Positions 41,624 to 51,345 of a stretch of DNA of 64,000 nt are shown piece by piece. This DNA is from Natrialbaceae archaeon AArc-T1-2 (GTDB lineage Archaea; Halobacteriota; Halobacteria; Halobacteriales; Natrialbaceae). Position 1 is the first letter of the stretch; each line of letters begins with the position of its first letter. A program made the translations under genes and the position numbers. A model generated the notes under the pieces. That model did no database searches. It was given only the letters and a program-made list of their open reading frames with translations, and was not told the origin of the DNA. The DNA lies in the NCBI RefSeq assembly GCF_030273315.1, contig NZ_CP127174.1, forward strand, positions 3,016,813 through 3,080,812, written 5' to 3'.

Positions 41624-42310
41624 TCACTCGTGTCGTCGGCTCTCGGCCGCCCGGTCGGATTCCGGCGCGGTTCGGTCCGTCCCCTCGAAACCGGCGATCG
41701 GAGTCACGTTCCGTTTGGCTGGGAACACGACGTCGTCTGCGAGCACCTCCTCGAGGACGAGCTCACTCGTCGCCGCTCGCACCTCGTCGGGGTAGGAGTC
41801 ACGGCCGACGGTGAGCTTTCTGACCAGGGCACCATCGAGCGCTGCGAGCAACAGTGCCGCGATCCGACCCGGATCGTGCTCCCGGAACTGGCCCGCCGCC
41901 TGGCCGTCACGGAGGATCTCCTCGAGGATCGTCCGGAGCCGATCGTCGCTCTCGGCGAATCGCTTGCGGTATCGCTCGTCACGGGACGCGTGCGCCCGCA
42001 ACTCGAGTAACGCGGTGTGAAAGGAGGCGTCAGACGAAGGCTCGTAGAGGTAGCTGTCGACGAAGGTCGCGAGCCGTTCGACCGGCGGGCGATCGTCCGC
42101 CGCCGCGACCCGGCGTTCGAACTCCTCGAGCAGGAAGTCGACGAAGTCGGCGATCAGCGCGTCCGTAGAGTCGTAGTGATAGAACAGCCGTGACTTGCTC
42201 TTGTCCGTTCGGTCGGCGATGTCTCGTGCCGTGAGTTCGGTGTAGCCGTGCTCACACAGCACCTCGTAGGTTGCAGCCATGATTTCTTCGCGTACGTCGG
42301 GATCGGTCAC
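41624..42310 (-). CDS. TetR/AcrR-family transcriptional regulator
   Basis: 228 residues from a GTG at 42310. The N-terminal HTH (EEIMAATYEVLCEHGYTELTARDIADRTDKSKSRLFYHY) is typical; the C-terminal domain is TetR_C-like and binds an unknown ligand. It lies 6 bp before the DUF7114-like gene, forming a three-gene unit. The palindrome CTGACC-ggtt-GGTCAG is directly at its start and is likely its autoregulatory operator. Confidence 0.88.
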   Translation of the reverse strand: MTDPDVREEIMAATYEVLCEHGYTELTARDIADRTDKSKSRLFYHYDSTDALIADFVDFLLEEFERRVAAADDRPPVERLATFVDSYLYEPSSDASFHTALLELRAHASRDERYRKRFAESDDRLRTILEEILRDGQAAGQFREHDPGRIAALLLAALDGALVRKLTVGRDSYPDEVRAATSELVLEEVLADDVVFPAKRNVTPIAGFEGTDRTAPESDRAAESRRHE

Positions 42311-42313
42311 TGA

Positions 42314-42329
42314 CTGACCGGTTGGTCAG
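42314..42329. promoter_or_regulatory. TetR-type operator CTGACCggttGGTCAG
   Basis: A perfect 6-bp inverted repeat with a 4-bp centre, starting 4 bp before the start codon of the TetR-family gene. TetR regulators of this group commonly bind TGACC-type palindromes, so negative autoregulation is likely. Confidence 0.6.
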
Positions 42330-42368
42330 GATGACAAAAAGGAGTTTCCCTCCGGCGGCGTCTACCGC

Positions 42369-42653
42369 TCATGGCCGATATCGCCGAACCCCGAACCGCT
42401 CGTACCCGCCGAACGCGAGTTCGAGCGAGCCGATCCACCAGTTCCAGCGGTCCGCCGGGGTACCGTTTGGAGCGTCGGCGAGTTCTTCGATCACGACGTC
42501 CGTCGTCAACTTGGCGCCGACGTCCTCGACGTAGCGGCCGGCGTCGGCGAGATCGACCGCCTGCCGGGCCACCGTCCGGGCCTCGCCTGCCGATCCGCCG
42601 AACTCCTGGCGGAGACGGGACTCGAGCCGATCCGGATCGATGCAGGTGCACAT
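42369..42653 (-). CDS. Small haloarchaeal protein of unknown function
   Basis: 94 residues starting MCTCIDPDRLESRLRQEFGG at the ATG at 42653. It is mostly helical with DRWNWWIGSLELAFGGYERFGV near the end and CTC at the N-terminus. No known domain was recognised. It is in the opposite direction to the ribosomal protein gene and shares the 107-bp gap with it. Confidence 0.55.
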   Translation of the reverse strand: MCTCIDPDRLESRLRQEFGGSAGEARTVARQAVDLADAGRYVEDVGAKLTTDVVIEELADAPNGTPADRWNWWIGSLELAFGGYERFGVRRYRP

Positions 42654-42760
42654 AGACGATCTACGCGGGTGACACACTTGGCTCTTCGATCGTCGCCTGC
42701 CGGCCGTCGATCGGCCGGTCGATCGACGTATTTTTGACCGACGGCCGTTTTCCGTCGGGC

Positions 42761-43159
42761 ATGGCAAGTTTCACTGTCGTCGTTGGCGATCCCGACTCGG
42801 GGATGGCCCACCAGCTTGAGGCGGACGATCAGGATGCAAACCGGTTCATGGGCAAGTCCATCGGTGACGAGGTAGACGGCGGTGCCGTCGGCCTCGACGG
42901 CTACACGCTCGAGATCACCGGCGGCTCCGACGACGCCGGCCGACCGCTGAACGCGGACGTCGACGGCGCGAACCTCCAGGAAGTGCTGATGGACGAACGT
43001 CAGACGGGCTACAAGCCCCGACGCGAGGGCGAGCGACGCCGCATTACGGTTCGTGGCGGCGAGGTCTCCGACGCCGTTGCCCAGATCAACGCCAAGGTCG
43101 TCGATCGTGGCAGCGCCGACGTCGAAGAGCTGCTCGGCGACGGCGAGAGCGAGGACTGA
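42761..43159 (+). CDS. rps6e: Ribosomal protein eS6
   Basis: 132 residues starting [20 protein letters not shown]. The archaeal eS6 pattern ([29 protein letters not shown], then [18 protein letters not shown]) is complete. It is part of the small ribosomal subunit. GACGTATTTTTGACC about 30 nt upstream is the TATA region of a leaderless message. Confidence 0.95.
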   Translation: MASFTVVVGDPDSGMAHQLEADDQDANRFMGKSIGDEVDGGAVGLDGYTLEITGGSDDAGRPLNADVDGANLQEVLMDERQTGYKPRREGERRRITVRGGEVSDAVAQINAKVVDRGSADVEELLGDGESED

Positions 43160-43169
43160 CTCGATCGGA

Positions 43170-43610
43170 ATGGGAGACCGCGTCTCGAACGATCATCCGT
43201 CGGTTCGGACCGTCCGGACGACGCTCGCCGAGACGGCGACGGGCGTTCGGCTCGAAATACCGGCGGCCGATCGCGACGCTATCCCGGTCGAAGAGGTCGT
43301 CCGGCTCGTCCTCGACGGCGACGAGCTGTTCGCACGCCCCGAGCGGGCGCTGACCGGCGAGGACGTCTCGATTCCGGGCGTCTACGACTCGCCGCGGTTC
43401 GCCCGCGCTCCCGGTGACGGCGAGGATCGGCTGTCGTCGTGGATCGACAACCACGACGTCCGGGTCGGCGGCTCGGTCCTTCTCGACGTGGTCGAACCGG
43501 ACTTTCTGTACGGACTGCGAGCGCCGGGCGAGACGGCGGTCTACGAGGCACGCGAACCGCCAAGCGATAGCCTGGCGTCGATCGCAGAAGACCTCGACGA
43601 GAGCCGGTGA
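43170..43610 (+). CDS. Haloarchaeal protein following eS6 (DUF7112-like)
   Basis: 146 residues starting MGDRVSNDHPSVRTVRTTLAET. The sequence is acidic and beta-rich (LVLDGDELFARPER, DNHDVRVGGSVLLDVVEPDFLYGLRAPGE), suggesting a small beta-barrel. It begins 10 nt after the eS6 stop and is probably in the same transcript. The family is limited to haloarchaea and has no assigned role; a link to translation is possible from position only. Confidence 0.6.
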   Translation: MGDRVSNDHPSVRTVRTTLAETATGVRLEIPAADRDAIPVEEVVRLVLDGDELFARPERALTGEDVSIPGVYDSPRFARAPGDGEDRLSSWIDNHDVRVGGSVLLDVVEPDFLYGLRAPGETAVYEAREPPSDSLASIAEDLDESR

Positions 43611-43653
43611 CCGCCACTGGTCGGTTCGCCGTCTCCAGCGACCGGGAACGCAG

Positions 43654-45264
43654 TCATTCGAGATAGCCCAGATCGGCGAGTCGTCGTTCGACGGCCTCGT
43701 CTGCGGTCTCGACCGACCGGTCGCCGTCGATCCGCGGATACTCCTGCCGGCCGGATCGTTCGACACAGGGGAGCACTCGACCGTCCATCCGGTCGCCGGC
43801 GGGGACGTCGAGCGTCGCTAGGACGGTCGGCGCGACGTCGAAGAGGTGAGCGTGTCCGAGATCGATGGCGTGATCGACGTCGACGCCCCGGGCCGCGAAC
43901 GTTCCCTCGAGTTTGTGGTTCCACGGCTCCGAGGGCGGGCCGAACTGTTCGTTCCGAAGCGTCGCCGAGAGGAAGTGCTCGAAGTCTGCCGGGACGGTCA
44001 CGACGTCGACGGCGGCTTCACTCTCCGGCCCGTTGAAGTACGTTTCCCGGGGCTGGACCGTCTCAAAGACGGGGTCTCCCTCCGGCGTCGTGACCGACCG
44101 AAGCTCGTCGATCAGCTGGCTCCGGACGTCTTCGTACGCGTCGGGCGGAACGACGCCGTCTGGCTCGCGACCGTCGAGGTTGAGACGCACGCCGAGTTCG
44201 ATCCGCGATCGAACGTACGCCGTCGACTCCGCAAAGTCGACCGACGTCGCCCCGGCGGTGACGAGCCCCGAGGGAACGGCGGTTGCGACCGCATCCTCGA
44301 GTCCCAGCCGTCGGAGGACGGCTCCCAGACGTTGACTCGTGAGTCCGACGCCCGCGGCGGCCGCGATGGCCCGTTCGGCGACGCTTCGATCGTACTGGGC
44401 GGCGTCCTCGCCTGCTTTGAGAGCGTCGTCTCGCACCGTCGCCCAGGTCGGCATCCCGCCGCCGCGTTCGGTCTCGACGTAGCCCGTTTCGCGGAGGTAC
44501 TCGTTGATACGGAACTCCCGTCCCTCGTACGGCCCCATCCCGTGATCGCTGACGACGAGCACGTTCGAGGGCTCGTACTCCTCGAGCGTCGCCTCGAGCT
44601 GTCGGTCGACCTCGCGGTAGATCGTTCGGATCGCCGCCTCGTCGTCGGGCCGTTCGTGAAAGATCGAGTCCGTCGCCTGGAACTCGAGAAAGCCGAAGTC
44701 GGGCTCGAACCGATCGAGGAGATACCGAAACGCCTCGCCGCGGCGTCGAACGCAGTCGCGATACGCGACCGCGAGGTCGGCTGTGTCCTCGTCGGGGTAG
44801 ACGCGATACTCGCCGACCGCCTCCCGGACGTCCTCGAGCAGGCCGGGCGGATGGCAGTCGGGATCTTCCGGCGCGGTGTAGCCCGGAATCAACGCCCCGT
44901 CGAACGTCCGCGGAGGGGACGTCACCGGGACGTTGACGACGACGCTCGAGAGGCCGTGGCGATCGAGCAACTCCCACAGTGCCGGCTCGCGAACGTCGGT
45001 CGCGTTGACCACGTCCCAGTCGTAGCCCTCGAACGAGAGAAAGCCGAAGACGCCGTGTTTGCCGGGGTTCTTGCCCGTATAGAGCGACGGCCACGCCGAG
45101 GCCGTCCACGGCGGGATCTGTGACTCGAGCGTGGCGCTCGTGCCGGTCTCGTAGATCGACTCGAGGGTCGGGAGCTCGCCGTCGTCGAACAGGGGAGACA
45201 GGATCCGATCGCAGGCCGCGTCGATGCCGACGAGCAACGTCTGGGGGGAGGGTCCGTCGTCCAT
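43654..45264 (-). CDS. Alkaline-phosphatase-superfamily phosphodiesterase
   Basis: 536 residues. The N-terminus LLVGIDAACDRILSPLFDDGELP and PPWTASAWPSLYTGKNPGKHG contains the metal-binding Asp and the Thr nucleophile (SLYTG); VVSDHGMGPY gives the second metal site. This is the type I phosphodiesterase/nucleotide pyrophosphatase fold, which in haloarchaea often lies among cell-envelope or glycosylation genes. The FemAB-like neighbour supports an envelope-related substrate. Confidence 0.85.
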   Translation of the reverse strand: MDDGPSPQTLLVGIDAACDRILSPLFDDGELPTLESIYETGTSATLESQIPPWTASAWPSLYTGKNPGKHGVFGFLSFEGYDWDVVNATDVREPALWELLDRHGLSSVVVNVPVTSPPRTFDGALIPGYTAPEDPDCHPPGLLEDVREAVGEYRVYPDEDTADLAVAYRDCVRRRGEAFRYLLDRFEPDFGFLEFQATDSIFHERPDDEAAIRTIYREVDRQLEATLEEYEPSNVLVVSDHGMGPYEGREFRINEYLRETGYVETERGGGMPTWATVRDDALKAGEDAAQYDRSVAERAIAAAAGVGLTSQRLGAVLRRLGLEDAVATAVPSGLVTAGATSVDFAESTAYVRSRIELGVRLNLDGREPDGVVPPDAYEDVRSQLIDELRSVTTPEGDPVFETVQPRETYFNGPESEAAVDVVTVPADFEHFLSATLRNEQFGPPSEPWNHKLEGTFAARGVDVDHAIDLGHAHLFDVAPTVLATLDVPAGDRMDGRVLPCVERSGRQEYPRIDGDRSVETADEAVERRLADLGYLE

Positions 45265-45404
45265 CGTCGCGGCGTCCGTCGCGTCCGCCCTTGGTTATGG
45301 ATGCGGTTACGCCGGAGCCCACGCCGCGGACGGCGACGCAGTGTTTCGGACCCGGCGGTAGTGCGTGCGTGTCGACGCGAAAGTAACGCATACCGATCCG
45401 ACGA

Positions 45405-46415
45405 TCACTTGATGCTGTCGTACAGCGACGCGACCGTCCGCATCCCCCACGAGCCGTACTCGAGGCTGTAGTAGGTCTCCAGATCGGGGTTGAACTTCGC
45501 TTTGTACCGGTTGATCCGGCGCGTGTCGGCTCCGACGAGGTCGTACGTCTCGAGACCGCGCTCGAGTCCGTCGGCCATGATCGCCCAGTCGAGCAGGTCG
45601 TTCGTCGGCAGGTCGACGTCCGCGTCGGTTCGTACGCCACCCATCCACCGGCCCGTGGTTGCGCCGTACTCGAGCGCCAGAATGCCGCCGACGAACTCGC
45701 CGTCGACGGAGAGCGTGTACGGTCGGACGTGACCGTTCGGCGAGCGCTCGGCGAGATCGAGGACGAACGCGACCGGTACGTCGAACCCGATCCCCTGGGA
45801 CTCGTAGCGGTGCTCGACCTGCTCGTGAATCCGTCGGATCGCTTCGGGTCCGCCAACGTCGATCTCGTAGGCGTCGTCGTCGGCGTTGCGGACGTTGCTC
45901 CGGGCGTCGCTGCTGAACGTCATCAGGAGATCGTCTCGCTCGAGCGTGAGGTCGACGGCGTAGGTGTACTCCGGGCTCGCGTGGTATCCGTCCCACGTGA
46001 ACGCTCGCGTGTCGTCGACGGCCGTCGAGGTCCGGACGTGACCGTACCGCGGGTTCAGTTCGGATCGGATCCACTCGAGGCAGCCGTCGACGAACCGCTG
46101 TCGGCGACGCTCGCGCTTTCGCTGTTTCAGTTTCCCCATGTTCAGAAACGCTGGCCCGAGATACGGCACCCGGAGATGTGGCGGTGGCGAGAACACGGTC
46201 GTCACAGGCCCTTTTCTGAGTTCGAAGATGGGAAAGAGACCGACCGGCTCCTGTCCCTTGTACCCGATCAGCGGATGGAGCGTCGCACCGGCGTGGTCGG
46301 CCTGGACCTCGAGGGCCTCGTACTCGTGACACAGGGTACCCTGGGGTGACTGTGCGACGTATCCGTTCCAGCGCTCGCGGTCGTCCGCGGTCGCGAGTCT
46401 GACCTCGACGCTCAT
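45405..46415 (-). CDS. FemAB/GNAT-type acyltransferase
   Basis: 336 residues. The N-terminus (WNGYVAQSPQGTLCHEYEALEV) and the C-terminal acetyltransferase domain (VDGEFVGGILALEYG, WMGGVRT, TYDLVGAD, INRYKAKFNP) match the FemAB-like/PEP-CTERM-associated GNAT proteins that transfer an aminoacyl or acyl group. In haloarchaea such genes are commonly linked to surface-glycan synthesis. Single gene upstream of the phosphodiesterase in the same direction, 140 bp apart. Confidence 0.8.
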   Translation of the reverse strand: MSVEVRLATADDRERWNGYVAQSPQGTLCHEYEALEVQADHAGATLHPLIGYKGQEPVGLFPIFELRKGPVTTVFSPPPHLRVPYLGPAFLNMGKLKQRKRERRRQRFVDGCLEWIRSELNPRYGHVRTSTAVDDTRAFTWDGYHASPEYTYAVDLTLERDDLLMTFSSDARSNVRNADDDAYEIDVGGPEAIRRIHEQVEHRYESQGIGFDVPVAFVLDLAERSPNGHVRPYTLSVDGEFVGGILALEYGATTGRWMGGVRTDADVDLPTNDLLDWAIMADGLERGLETYDLVGADTRRINRYKAKFNPDLETYYSLEYGSWGMRTVASLYDSIK

Positions 46416-46766
46416 GGGACATCCCGGCCGTATACGGCCAGTACGATCGTGGTGCCGGTCGCTCGTCGTCTCATAGCGAGCGCGTCGCGTCGCGGTCACT
46501 TTGTAAGCCTCCCGTTTCCGTACGCACGCGTCGCGATCGCGACTCACTGCTGTGCTCGGTGACCCCTGATCGACCGGGTAGTCTGTCCGTGCCGATACCG
46601 AATCGACAGCGCGCTCGGGCCGACCTCGATAACTGGCGTGTACCAGCGGTTATGACCCGTATACTCGAGCGTGGTAGCCGTAGCGTTCCGGACGAACTAT
46701 CAGTCCGTGAACCTAAACGCCGTGTCCTTCGCGTCCTTTTTCCCACTCGAACGGTAACCAGCCGGT
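46416..46766. promoter_or_regulatory. Intergenic region with palindrome GGCCGTATACGGCC
   Basis: 351 bp between divergent genes. A perfect 14-bp palindrome at 46426-46439 lies about 11 bp before the FemAB-like start and could be an operator. The remainder is GC-rich, with no frame that looks like an acidic haloarchaeal protein. Confidence 0.4.
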
Positions 46767-47201
46767 ATGAGCGATTCACGGTCGGCATTTCTCGCGGGCG
46801 AACGACACGACGACGTCGCACTCTTTCTCGCCGAGTCGTTCGTCGACGACGAGCGCCTCGAGCGTTTCGGCGAACGCGTCGACGGCGGCGTGGTGATCGT
46901 CGTCGAGGGCGACCGCGGCCGAAACGCGTTCGAGGCGGCGACGGGACTGGACGCGATGGAGTTCGCGGGGACGGCGATGGACCGAGAGGGTACGGTTGCC
47001 GACGACCTCGCCGGCGGAACTTGCCCCGACGCCGACGGCGGCGACCACGACGTACAGTTCGTCTTCGCGTTCACCGAAGCACAGAACGAGGAGATCGGCG
47101 GCATCTACGCCGAGGGCGACGTCGTCCACGCCTACGCCCGGTGTGAGTGTGGAACGGCGTACTCGGATCGGTGGAACGCAGGCGACGTCGACGGCGAGTG
47201 A
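46767..47201 (+). CDS. DUF5807-like haloarchaeal protein
   Basis: 144 residues starting MSDSRSAFLAGERHDDVALFL. Highly acidic; contains DGGVVIVVEGDRGRNAFEAATG and a C-terminal YARCECGTAYSDRWNAG with a CxC pair that may bind metal. The family is confined to haloarchaea and has no known function. It is upstream of a multi-TM protein in the same direction with a 113-bp gap. Confidence 0.65.
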   Translation: MSDSRSAFLAGERHDDVALFLAESFVDDERLERFGERVDGGVVIVVEGDRGRNAFEAATGLDAMEFAGTAMDREGTVADDLAGGTCPDADGGDHDVQFVFAFTEAQNEEIGGIYAEGDVVHAYARCECGTAYSDRWNAGDVDGE

Positions 47202-47314
47202 TATCGTCGGTCGAAACTGCGTGTCTCCGTACATATCCGTTCGTGGGCCCACACCCACGTTCGGCGGTAACCGAAGGGGTATCCTTTTTAGCGCATCCGG
47301 AATACGCACGCACG

Positions 47315-48013
47315 ATGAGTTCGTTCGATACGTCCCACGAGACGGAGCGGTTCGCGCTTACCGGCCGCGAAGGCCGGGTGATGGGTGGTGCGAGCGCGTT
47401 GATGGTGATCAACGTCGCGTTGATGTACGTCTTCGTGGCGACCCCGCTCGCGGTCGTCAACGACTACCTGTTCGGGATCGCGCCGATACTCGGCGTGCTC
47501 GTCTACGGGGTGGCGATTTTCGTCGGCGAGCTGATCGCCGAACGCGGCGTCAAGAACAACGACGTCGGAACGGCGTTCGTCGGAATGGTCCTCTTGCAAC
47601 TCGCCTTCGGCGTCTTCGGCGCTGGCGTCCTCTCGGTTGCACCCCCCGAGTCACACCTCGAGATCCTCGGGATTACCGCGGTCCTCACCGCGCTCATGAC
47701 GGCCGTCGTCACGGGTTACGTCTACGCGCGATCGACGACCTTCGAACACTGGGGACGGTTCGCTAATTTTGCGTTCCTCGGTGGCGTCGCCGTCATCGCC
47801 GTCGGCTCGTTCGTCCTGCCGGTCCTGTTGCTCCTCGGTTTCGTCCTGATCTTTCTCGGCTTTACACTCCGGCTCGGCTACGAGATCTGGCAGGTCAGGG
47901 ACCGACGGGACGTCTCGACTGCCCTGCAGACGATCGGCGTCTACATCGCCGTGGCCGGCGTCTTCGTCCACATCCTCCAGCTCGTGATGCGGTACGTACT
48001 GTCTCAGGACTGA
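47315..48013 (+). CDS. Seven-TM haloarchaeal membrane protein
   Basis: 232 residues with about seven hydrophobic segments beginning after a 25-residue cytoplasmic N-terminus (REGRVMGGASALMVINVALMYVF). The Leu/Gly-rich composition with VPLLLLGFVLIFLGFTLRLGYE-like segments resembles Bax-inhibitor-like proteins (UPF0005) but the defining Asp pair was not confirmed. Function unknown. Its 3' end overlaps the DHH gene by 10 bp, tail to tail. Confidence 0.6.
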   Translation: MSSFDTSHETERFALTGREGRVMGGASALMVINVALMYVFVATPLAVVNDYLFGIAPILGVLVYGVAIFVGELIAERGVKNNDVGTAFVGMVLLQLAFGVFGAGVLSVAPPESHLEILGITAVLTALMTAVVTGYVYARSTTFEHWGRFANFAFLGGVAVIAVGSFVLPVLLLLGFVLIFLGFTLRLGYEIWQVRDRRDVSTALQTIGVYIAVAGVFVHILQLVMRYVLSQD

Positions 48014-49188
48014 GACTCGTTTTCGGCTTCCTCGTCGCCGACGACCTCCTCGAAGGCGTCCAGAATGACCTGTTTCGTCACGGCTCCTCGGCTCGTCCAG
48101 TGGTGGGCGTAGTCGAGCATGTCGTCGTACACGTCGGGCTTGCAGCCGGCCGCCTTCGGGTGACCGCCACCGCCGACCAGCCCGGCGACCTCGTGACAAC
48201 GCTCGAACGCGTCGGTGCCACGAATCGACGCCGAGCCGGCGGGTTTGACGATCACCGAGGCGTCCGCACCCTGTTCGCGCATCGCTTCGGCGACCTCGTT
48301 CTGCGAGCAGCGACCGTACGTGATGCCGACGGTGTAGCCGCCGATCTCGCGAAGTTCCGCCCGCGAGACGGCGCGCTCGATCAGCGCCTCCTTCTCGACG
48401 CGTCGTTCGGCGATGTACTCCTCGACCCACTCGGGCACGGAAACGCCGTACTCGCGGACGACCTCGGTGTACTCGGCCGGGTCGGTCCAGTAGGCGTAAT
48501 CCGCGAGGTCGTCGCTGCGAGGGTCCTCGCGCAGCCAGAGGTCGTGGTCCCGGGTGACCGCGGCCAGTTCCTCGTACATCGGGCCGAACTCGTACTCGAG
48601 CGAGCGGTAGACGACGTCTGCGCTACACTCGCTGTCGCTGTCGCCGACGACGAGTTCGACGCCCGCCTCCCGGACCGCGTCGGCGACGTCGTCGTCCCAC
48701 TGGTGATGGTCGTACCACGCCGCGTGATCGGCGACCGCGAGTGCGGCCTCGAGTTCGTCGGCGACGTACTCGTAGCGGTCCGGACAGAGGTCACAGACGT
48801 AGAGGTCGATTCCCTCGTCGGCGTACTCGCCGACGCGAGCGAGCTGGTCCTCGAGGTCGTGGGGACTTGCTGGAAGCAGTGCAACCCGGTGGGGCGTCGG
48901 CTCGGGCTCGAGTTGCTCTGTCGGCTCGTCGGGTCCGGGCTCGTCGTCGTCTTCGGGTTCGGGAACCGACCGGACGTCGTCGTAGGCCTCCCGCAACAGG
49001 GCGACGCAGGCGAGGCCGTCGGCGTCCGTGTCGGCGACGACGGCAGCCTCCGCACCCTCGAGTGCGGCGACGGCCTGTTCGTCCTCTAAGTCGTCCTCGA
49101 GGTCGTCGGGAAGAAAGAAGCCGGTGCCCGGGAGGACGGACTTGCGGGCGATCGGGAGGTCGTCGTCCGCGATGAGCTCGTCGTACAT
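48004..49188 (-). CDS. DHH-family phosphoesterase (RecJ-like)
   Basis: 394 residues. VVADTDADGLACVALL (motif I), VADHAAWYDHHQWDDD (DHH motif) and the C-terminal DHHA1 motif GGGGHPKAAG are present. An acidic insert (EPEDDDEPGPDEPTE) follows motif I. Haloarchaea have several RecJ-like DHH proteins acting as single-strand nucleases or phosphodiesterases; which of these this one is cannot be told from sequence alone. Start at the ATG at 49188. Confidence 0.85.
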   Translation of the reverse strand: MYDELIADDDLPIARKSVLPGTGFFLPDDLEDDLEDEQAVAALEGAEAAVVADTDADGLACVALLREAYDDVRSVPEPEDDDEPGPDEPTEQLEPEPTPHRVALLPASPHDLEDQLARVGEYADEGIDLYVCDLCPDRYEYVADELEAALAVADHAAWYDHHQWDDDVADAVREAGVELVVGDSDSECSADVVYRSLEYEFGPMYEELAAVTRDHDLWLREDPRSDDLADYAYWTDPAEYTEVVREYGVSVPEWVEEYIAERRVEKEALIERAVSRAELREIGGYTVGITYGRCSQNEVAEAMREQGADASVIVKPAGSASIRGTDAFERCHEVAGLVGGGGHPKAAGCKPDVYDDMLDYAHHWTSRGAVTKQVILDAFEEVVGDEEAENESQS

Positions 49189-49228
49189 GTACGTCCGTCT
49201 GCGACCGAGCGCCAAGAAACCGCCGGTA

Positions 49229-49678
49229 TCAGGCGTCGACCGCTGTCTCGTTGCCAGTCTCGAGTTGGCGAACCGTCAGGACGGGAACTGGCGAAGAGGC
49301 GACGACCGCTTCGGCGACGCTACCGAGCAGGAACCGATTCTCGCCGTGTCGACCGCGCGTGCCGGTGACGATCAGGTCGGCGTCGGCCTCGCGCGCGTAC
49401 GAACAAATTTCCGGTGATGGATGTCCCCGCCGGACCGCGGTCGTCAATCCGTCGGCGTTTCGTTCGTGGATGGCCGCGAGAGCGGCCTCGGCCTGGGATT
49501 CGAGTGCGGCCTCGAGTTCGTCACGAAGCTGCTGTGGCGAGGCATCGACCTCGCCAGCGTCGATCACCGACAGCGCGTGGACGTCGGCGTCGAACCGGTT
49601 TGCGAGGTCGAGTGCGACGTCGACGGCCCGACTGACGCTCTCTGATCCGTCCGTCGCAACGACGACCGTATCGAACAT
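49229..49678 (-). CDS. Universal stress protein (UspA family)
   Basis: 149 residues. MFDTVVVATDGSESVSRAVDVAL at the N-terminus and LIVTGTRGRHGENRFLLGSVAEAVVASSPVPVLTVR at the C-terminus give the ATP-binding G-2x-G-9x-G-(S/T) motif. A cytoplasmic nucleotide-binding stress protein. It is divergent from the rhodanese-MBL gene, with a 329-bp A/T-rich gap. Confidence 0.9.
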   Translation of the reverse strand: MFDTVVVATDGSESVSRAVDVALDLANRFDADVHALSVIDAGEVDASPQQLRDELEAALESQAEAALAAIHERNADGLTTAVRRGHPSPEICSYAREADADLIVTGTRGRHGENRFLLGSVAEAVVASSPVPVLTVRQLETGNETAVDA

Positions 49679-50007
49679 GCGTTCAGCTTGCGTGTGAACC
49701 GACATAAACGCTCCCGATGCAGAGGCGACGACGCCTTCGGCCGGCCGTGATCTCGAGTGTGGATCCGCCCCGACCCCACGACACCCAATATTGAAGTGTT
49801 TGGACAATACTATTATAGTAGGGCTAGTGGTGTAGTGGCTCTCTCACACGCCCAGAACATCACGAAGATGGCTCTATAGGCTAGTGTGTGCTCTACCCCG
49901 ACTCTGTAGTCGACCTGAAGTCGTCTGACACCGATACTATATTGTATGATGTATGGATTTCTATGCAAACCCTTATGTGGGTGGAGGCTATACTATCGGA
50001 TGCAATC
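49679..50007. promoter_or_regulatory. A/T-rich control region with three ATACTAT motifs
   Basis: ATACTAT occurs at 49807, 49934 and 49990, the last about 11 nt before the rhodanese-MBL start. CAATATTG (about 49790) and CAATACTATTATAG lie nearby. The region is much less GC-rich than surrounding DNA. It probably controls the sulfur-related gene downstream; no gene is seen in it although a frame extends upstream from 50008. Confidence 0.4.
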
Positions 50008-51201
50008 ATGGATGACATGGACTTCCCGACTCCGGACGTCTCCGTCGAGTCGATCACGCCGGACGGACTCAAATCGCGAATCGACGCCGGCGAAGAGGTG
50101 ACACTCCTCGACGTCCGAATGGAATCGGAGTACGAGCAGTGGCACATCGACGGCGAGACCGTCGAGTCGATCAACGTCCCCTACTTCGAGTTCCTCGAGG
50201 ACGAGGTCGACGACGACATCCTCGCACAGATCCCCGACGACCGTGAGGTGACGGTGCTCTGTGCGAAAGGCGGCTCGAGCGAGTACGTCGCGGGGACGCT
50301 CAAAGAGCGCGGCTACGACGTCAATCACCTCGAGGAAGGGATGAACGGCTGGGCGCGCATCTACGAGCGCGTCGAAGTCTCGCGCTACGACGGTGCCGGG
50401 ACGCTCTATCAGTACCAGCGTCCCTCGAGTGGCTGTCTCGGCTACCTCGTCGTCGACGGCGACGAAGCCGCCGTCATCGATCCGCTGCGGGCCTTTACGG
50501 ATCGCTACCTCGAGGACGCTGACGAACTCGGCGTCGAGCTGAAATACGCGATCGACACGCACATCCACGCCGACCACATCTCGGGCGTTCGTGCGCTCGA
50601 CGCCGTCGGTGTCGAGGGCGTCATTCCAGAGGCCTCCGTCGACCGTGGCGTCACCTACGCCGACGAGATGACCCTGGCCGCAGACGGCGACGAGTTCGCA
50701 GTCGGCGACGCCACTATCGAGACGGTCTACACGCCCGGTCACACCTCCGGGATGACCTCTTACCTGATCGACGACTCGCTGCTTTCGACCGGTGACGGCC
50801 TCTTCGTCGAGAGCGTCGCCCGTCCCGACCTCGAAGAGGGTGACGAGGGCGCGCCCGAGGCCGCTGCCCAGCTCTATGAGACGCTGCAGGAACGGGTCCT
50901 TGTCCTGCCCGATGACACCCTCATCGGCGGTGCTCACTTCAGCGACGCCGCCGAGCCCGCCGACGACGGCACCTACACCGCCCCGATTGGCCAGCTGAAA
51001 GCGGAGATGGACGCCCTCTCGATGGACGAAGACGAGTTCGTCGAACTCATCCTCTCGGACATGCCCCCGCGGCCGGCCAACTACGAGGACATCATCCCCA
51101 CCAACCTCGGCCAGCAGGAGGCAGACGACGACGAAGCGTTCGAACTCGAGCTCGGCCCGAACAACTGCGCCGCCAGCCAGGAATCGCTCGCCGGTGACTG
51201 A
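50008..51201 (+). CDS. Rhodanese-metallo-beta-lactamase fusion (persulfide dioxygenase-like)
   Basis: 397 residues. An N-terminal rhodanese domain has LLDVRMESEYEQWHIDG and the active-site Cys in VTVLCAKGGSS (C85). The C-terminal MBL domain has THIHADHISG (H185, H187, D189, H190) and YTPGHTSGM, as in ETHE1-type persulfide dioxygenases and glyoxalase II. It would oxidise or move sulfane sulfur. The PiT-family permease follows on the same strand, so a sulfur-uptake role is likely for the pair. Confidence 0.88.
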   Translation: MDDMDFPTPDVSVESITPDGLKSRIDAGEEVTLLDVRMESEYEQWHIDGETVESINVPYFEFLEDEVDDDILAQIPDDREVTVLCAKGGSSEYVAGTLKERGYDVNHLEEGMNGWARIYERVEVSRYDGAGTLYQYQRPSSGCLGYLVVDGDEAAVIDPLRAFTDRYLEDADELGVELKYAIDTHIHADHISGVRALDAVGVEGVIPEASVDRGVTYADEMTLAADGDEFAVGDATIETVYTPGHTSGMTSYLIDDSLLSTGDGLFVESVARPDLEEGDEGAPEAAAQLYETLQERVLVLPDDTLIGGAHFSDAAEPADDGTYTAPIGQLKAEMDALSMDEDEFVELILSDMPPRPANYEDIIPTNLGQQEADDDEAFELELGPNNCAASQESLAGD

Positions 51202-51345
51202 TCGACGCCGAAGCGGTGCCGTGCCGTCGCCGATCGTCGGGTAGCAATTTTTCGAGCGATCGATCGACGTCGACGTTTTGCGACACTACTGCGTCCAACC
51301 CGAATGTTGATACACTGATCGGTCCAACGACGTAGCAAGACACTG

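Noticed and set aside
49888..50007. 40-codon N-terminal extension of the rhodanese-MBL protein
   Set aside because: The stretch is A/T-rich with promoter motifs and has no homology to rhodanese proteins; the ATG at 50008 is preferred.
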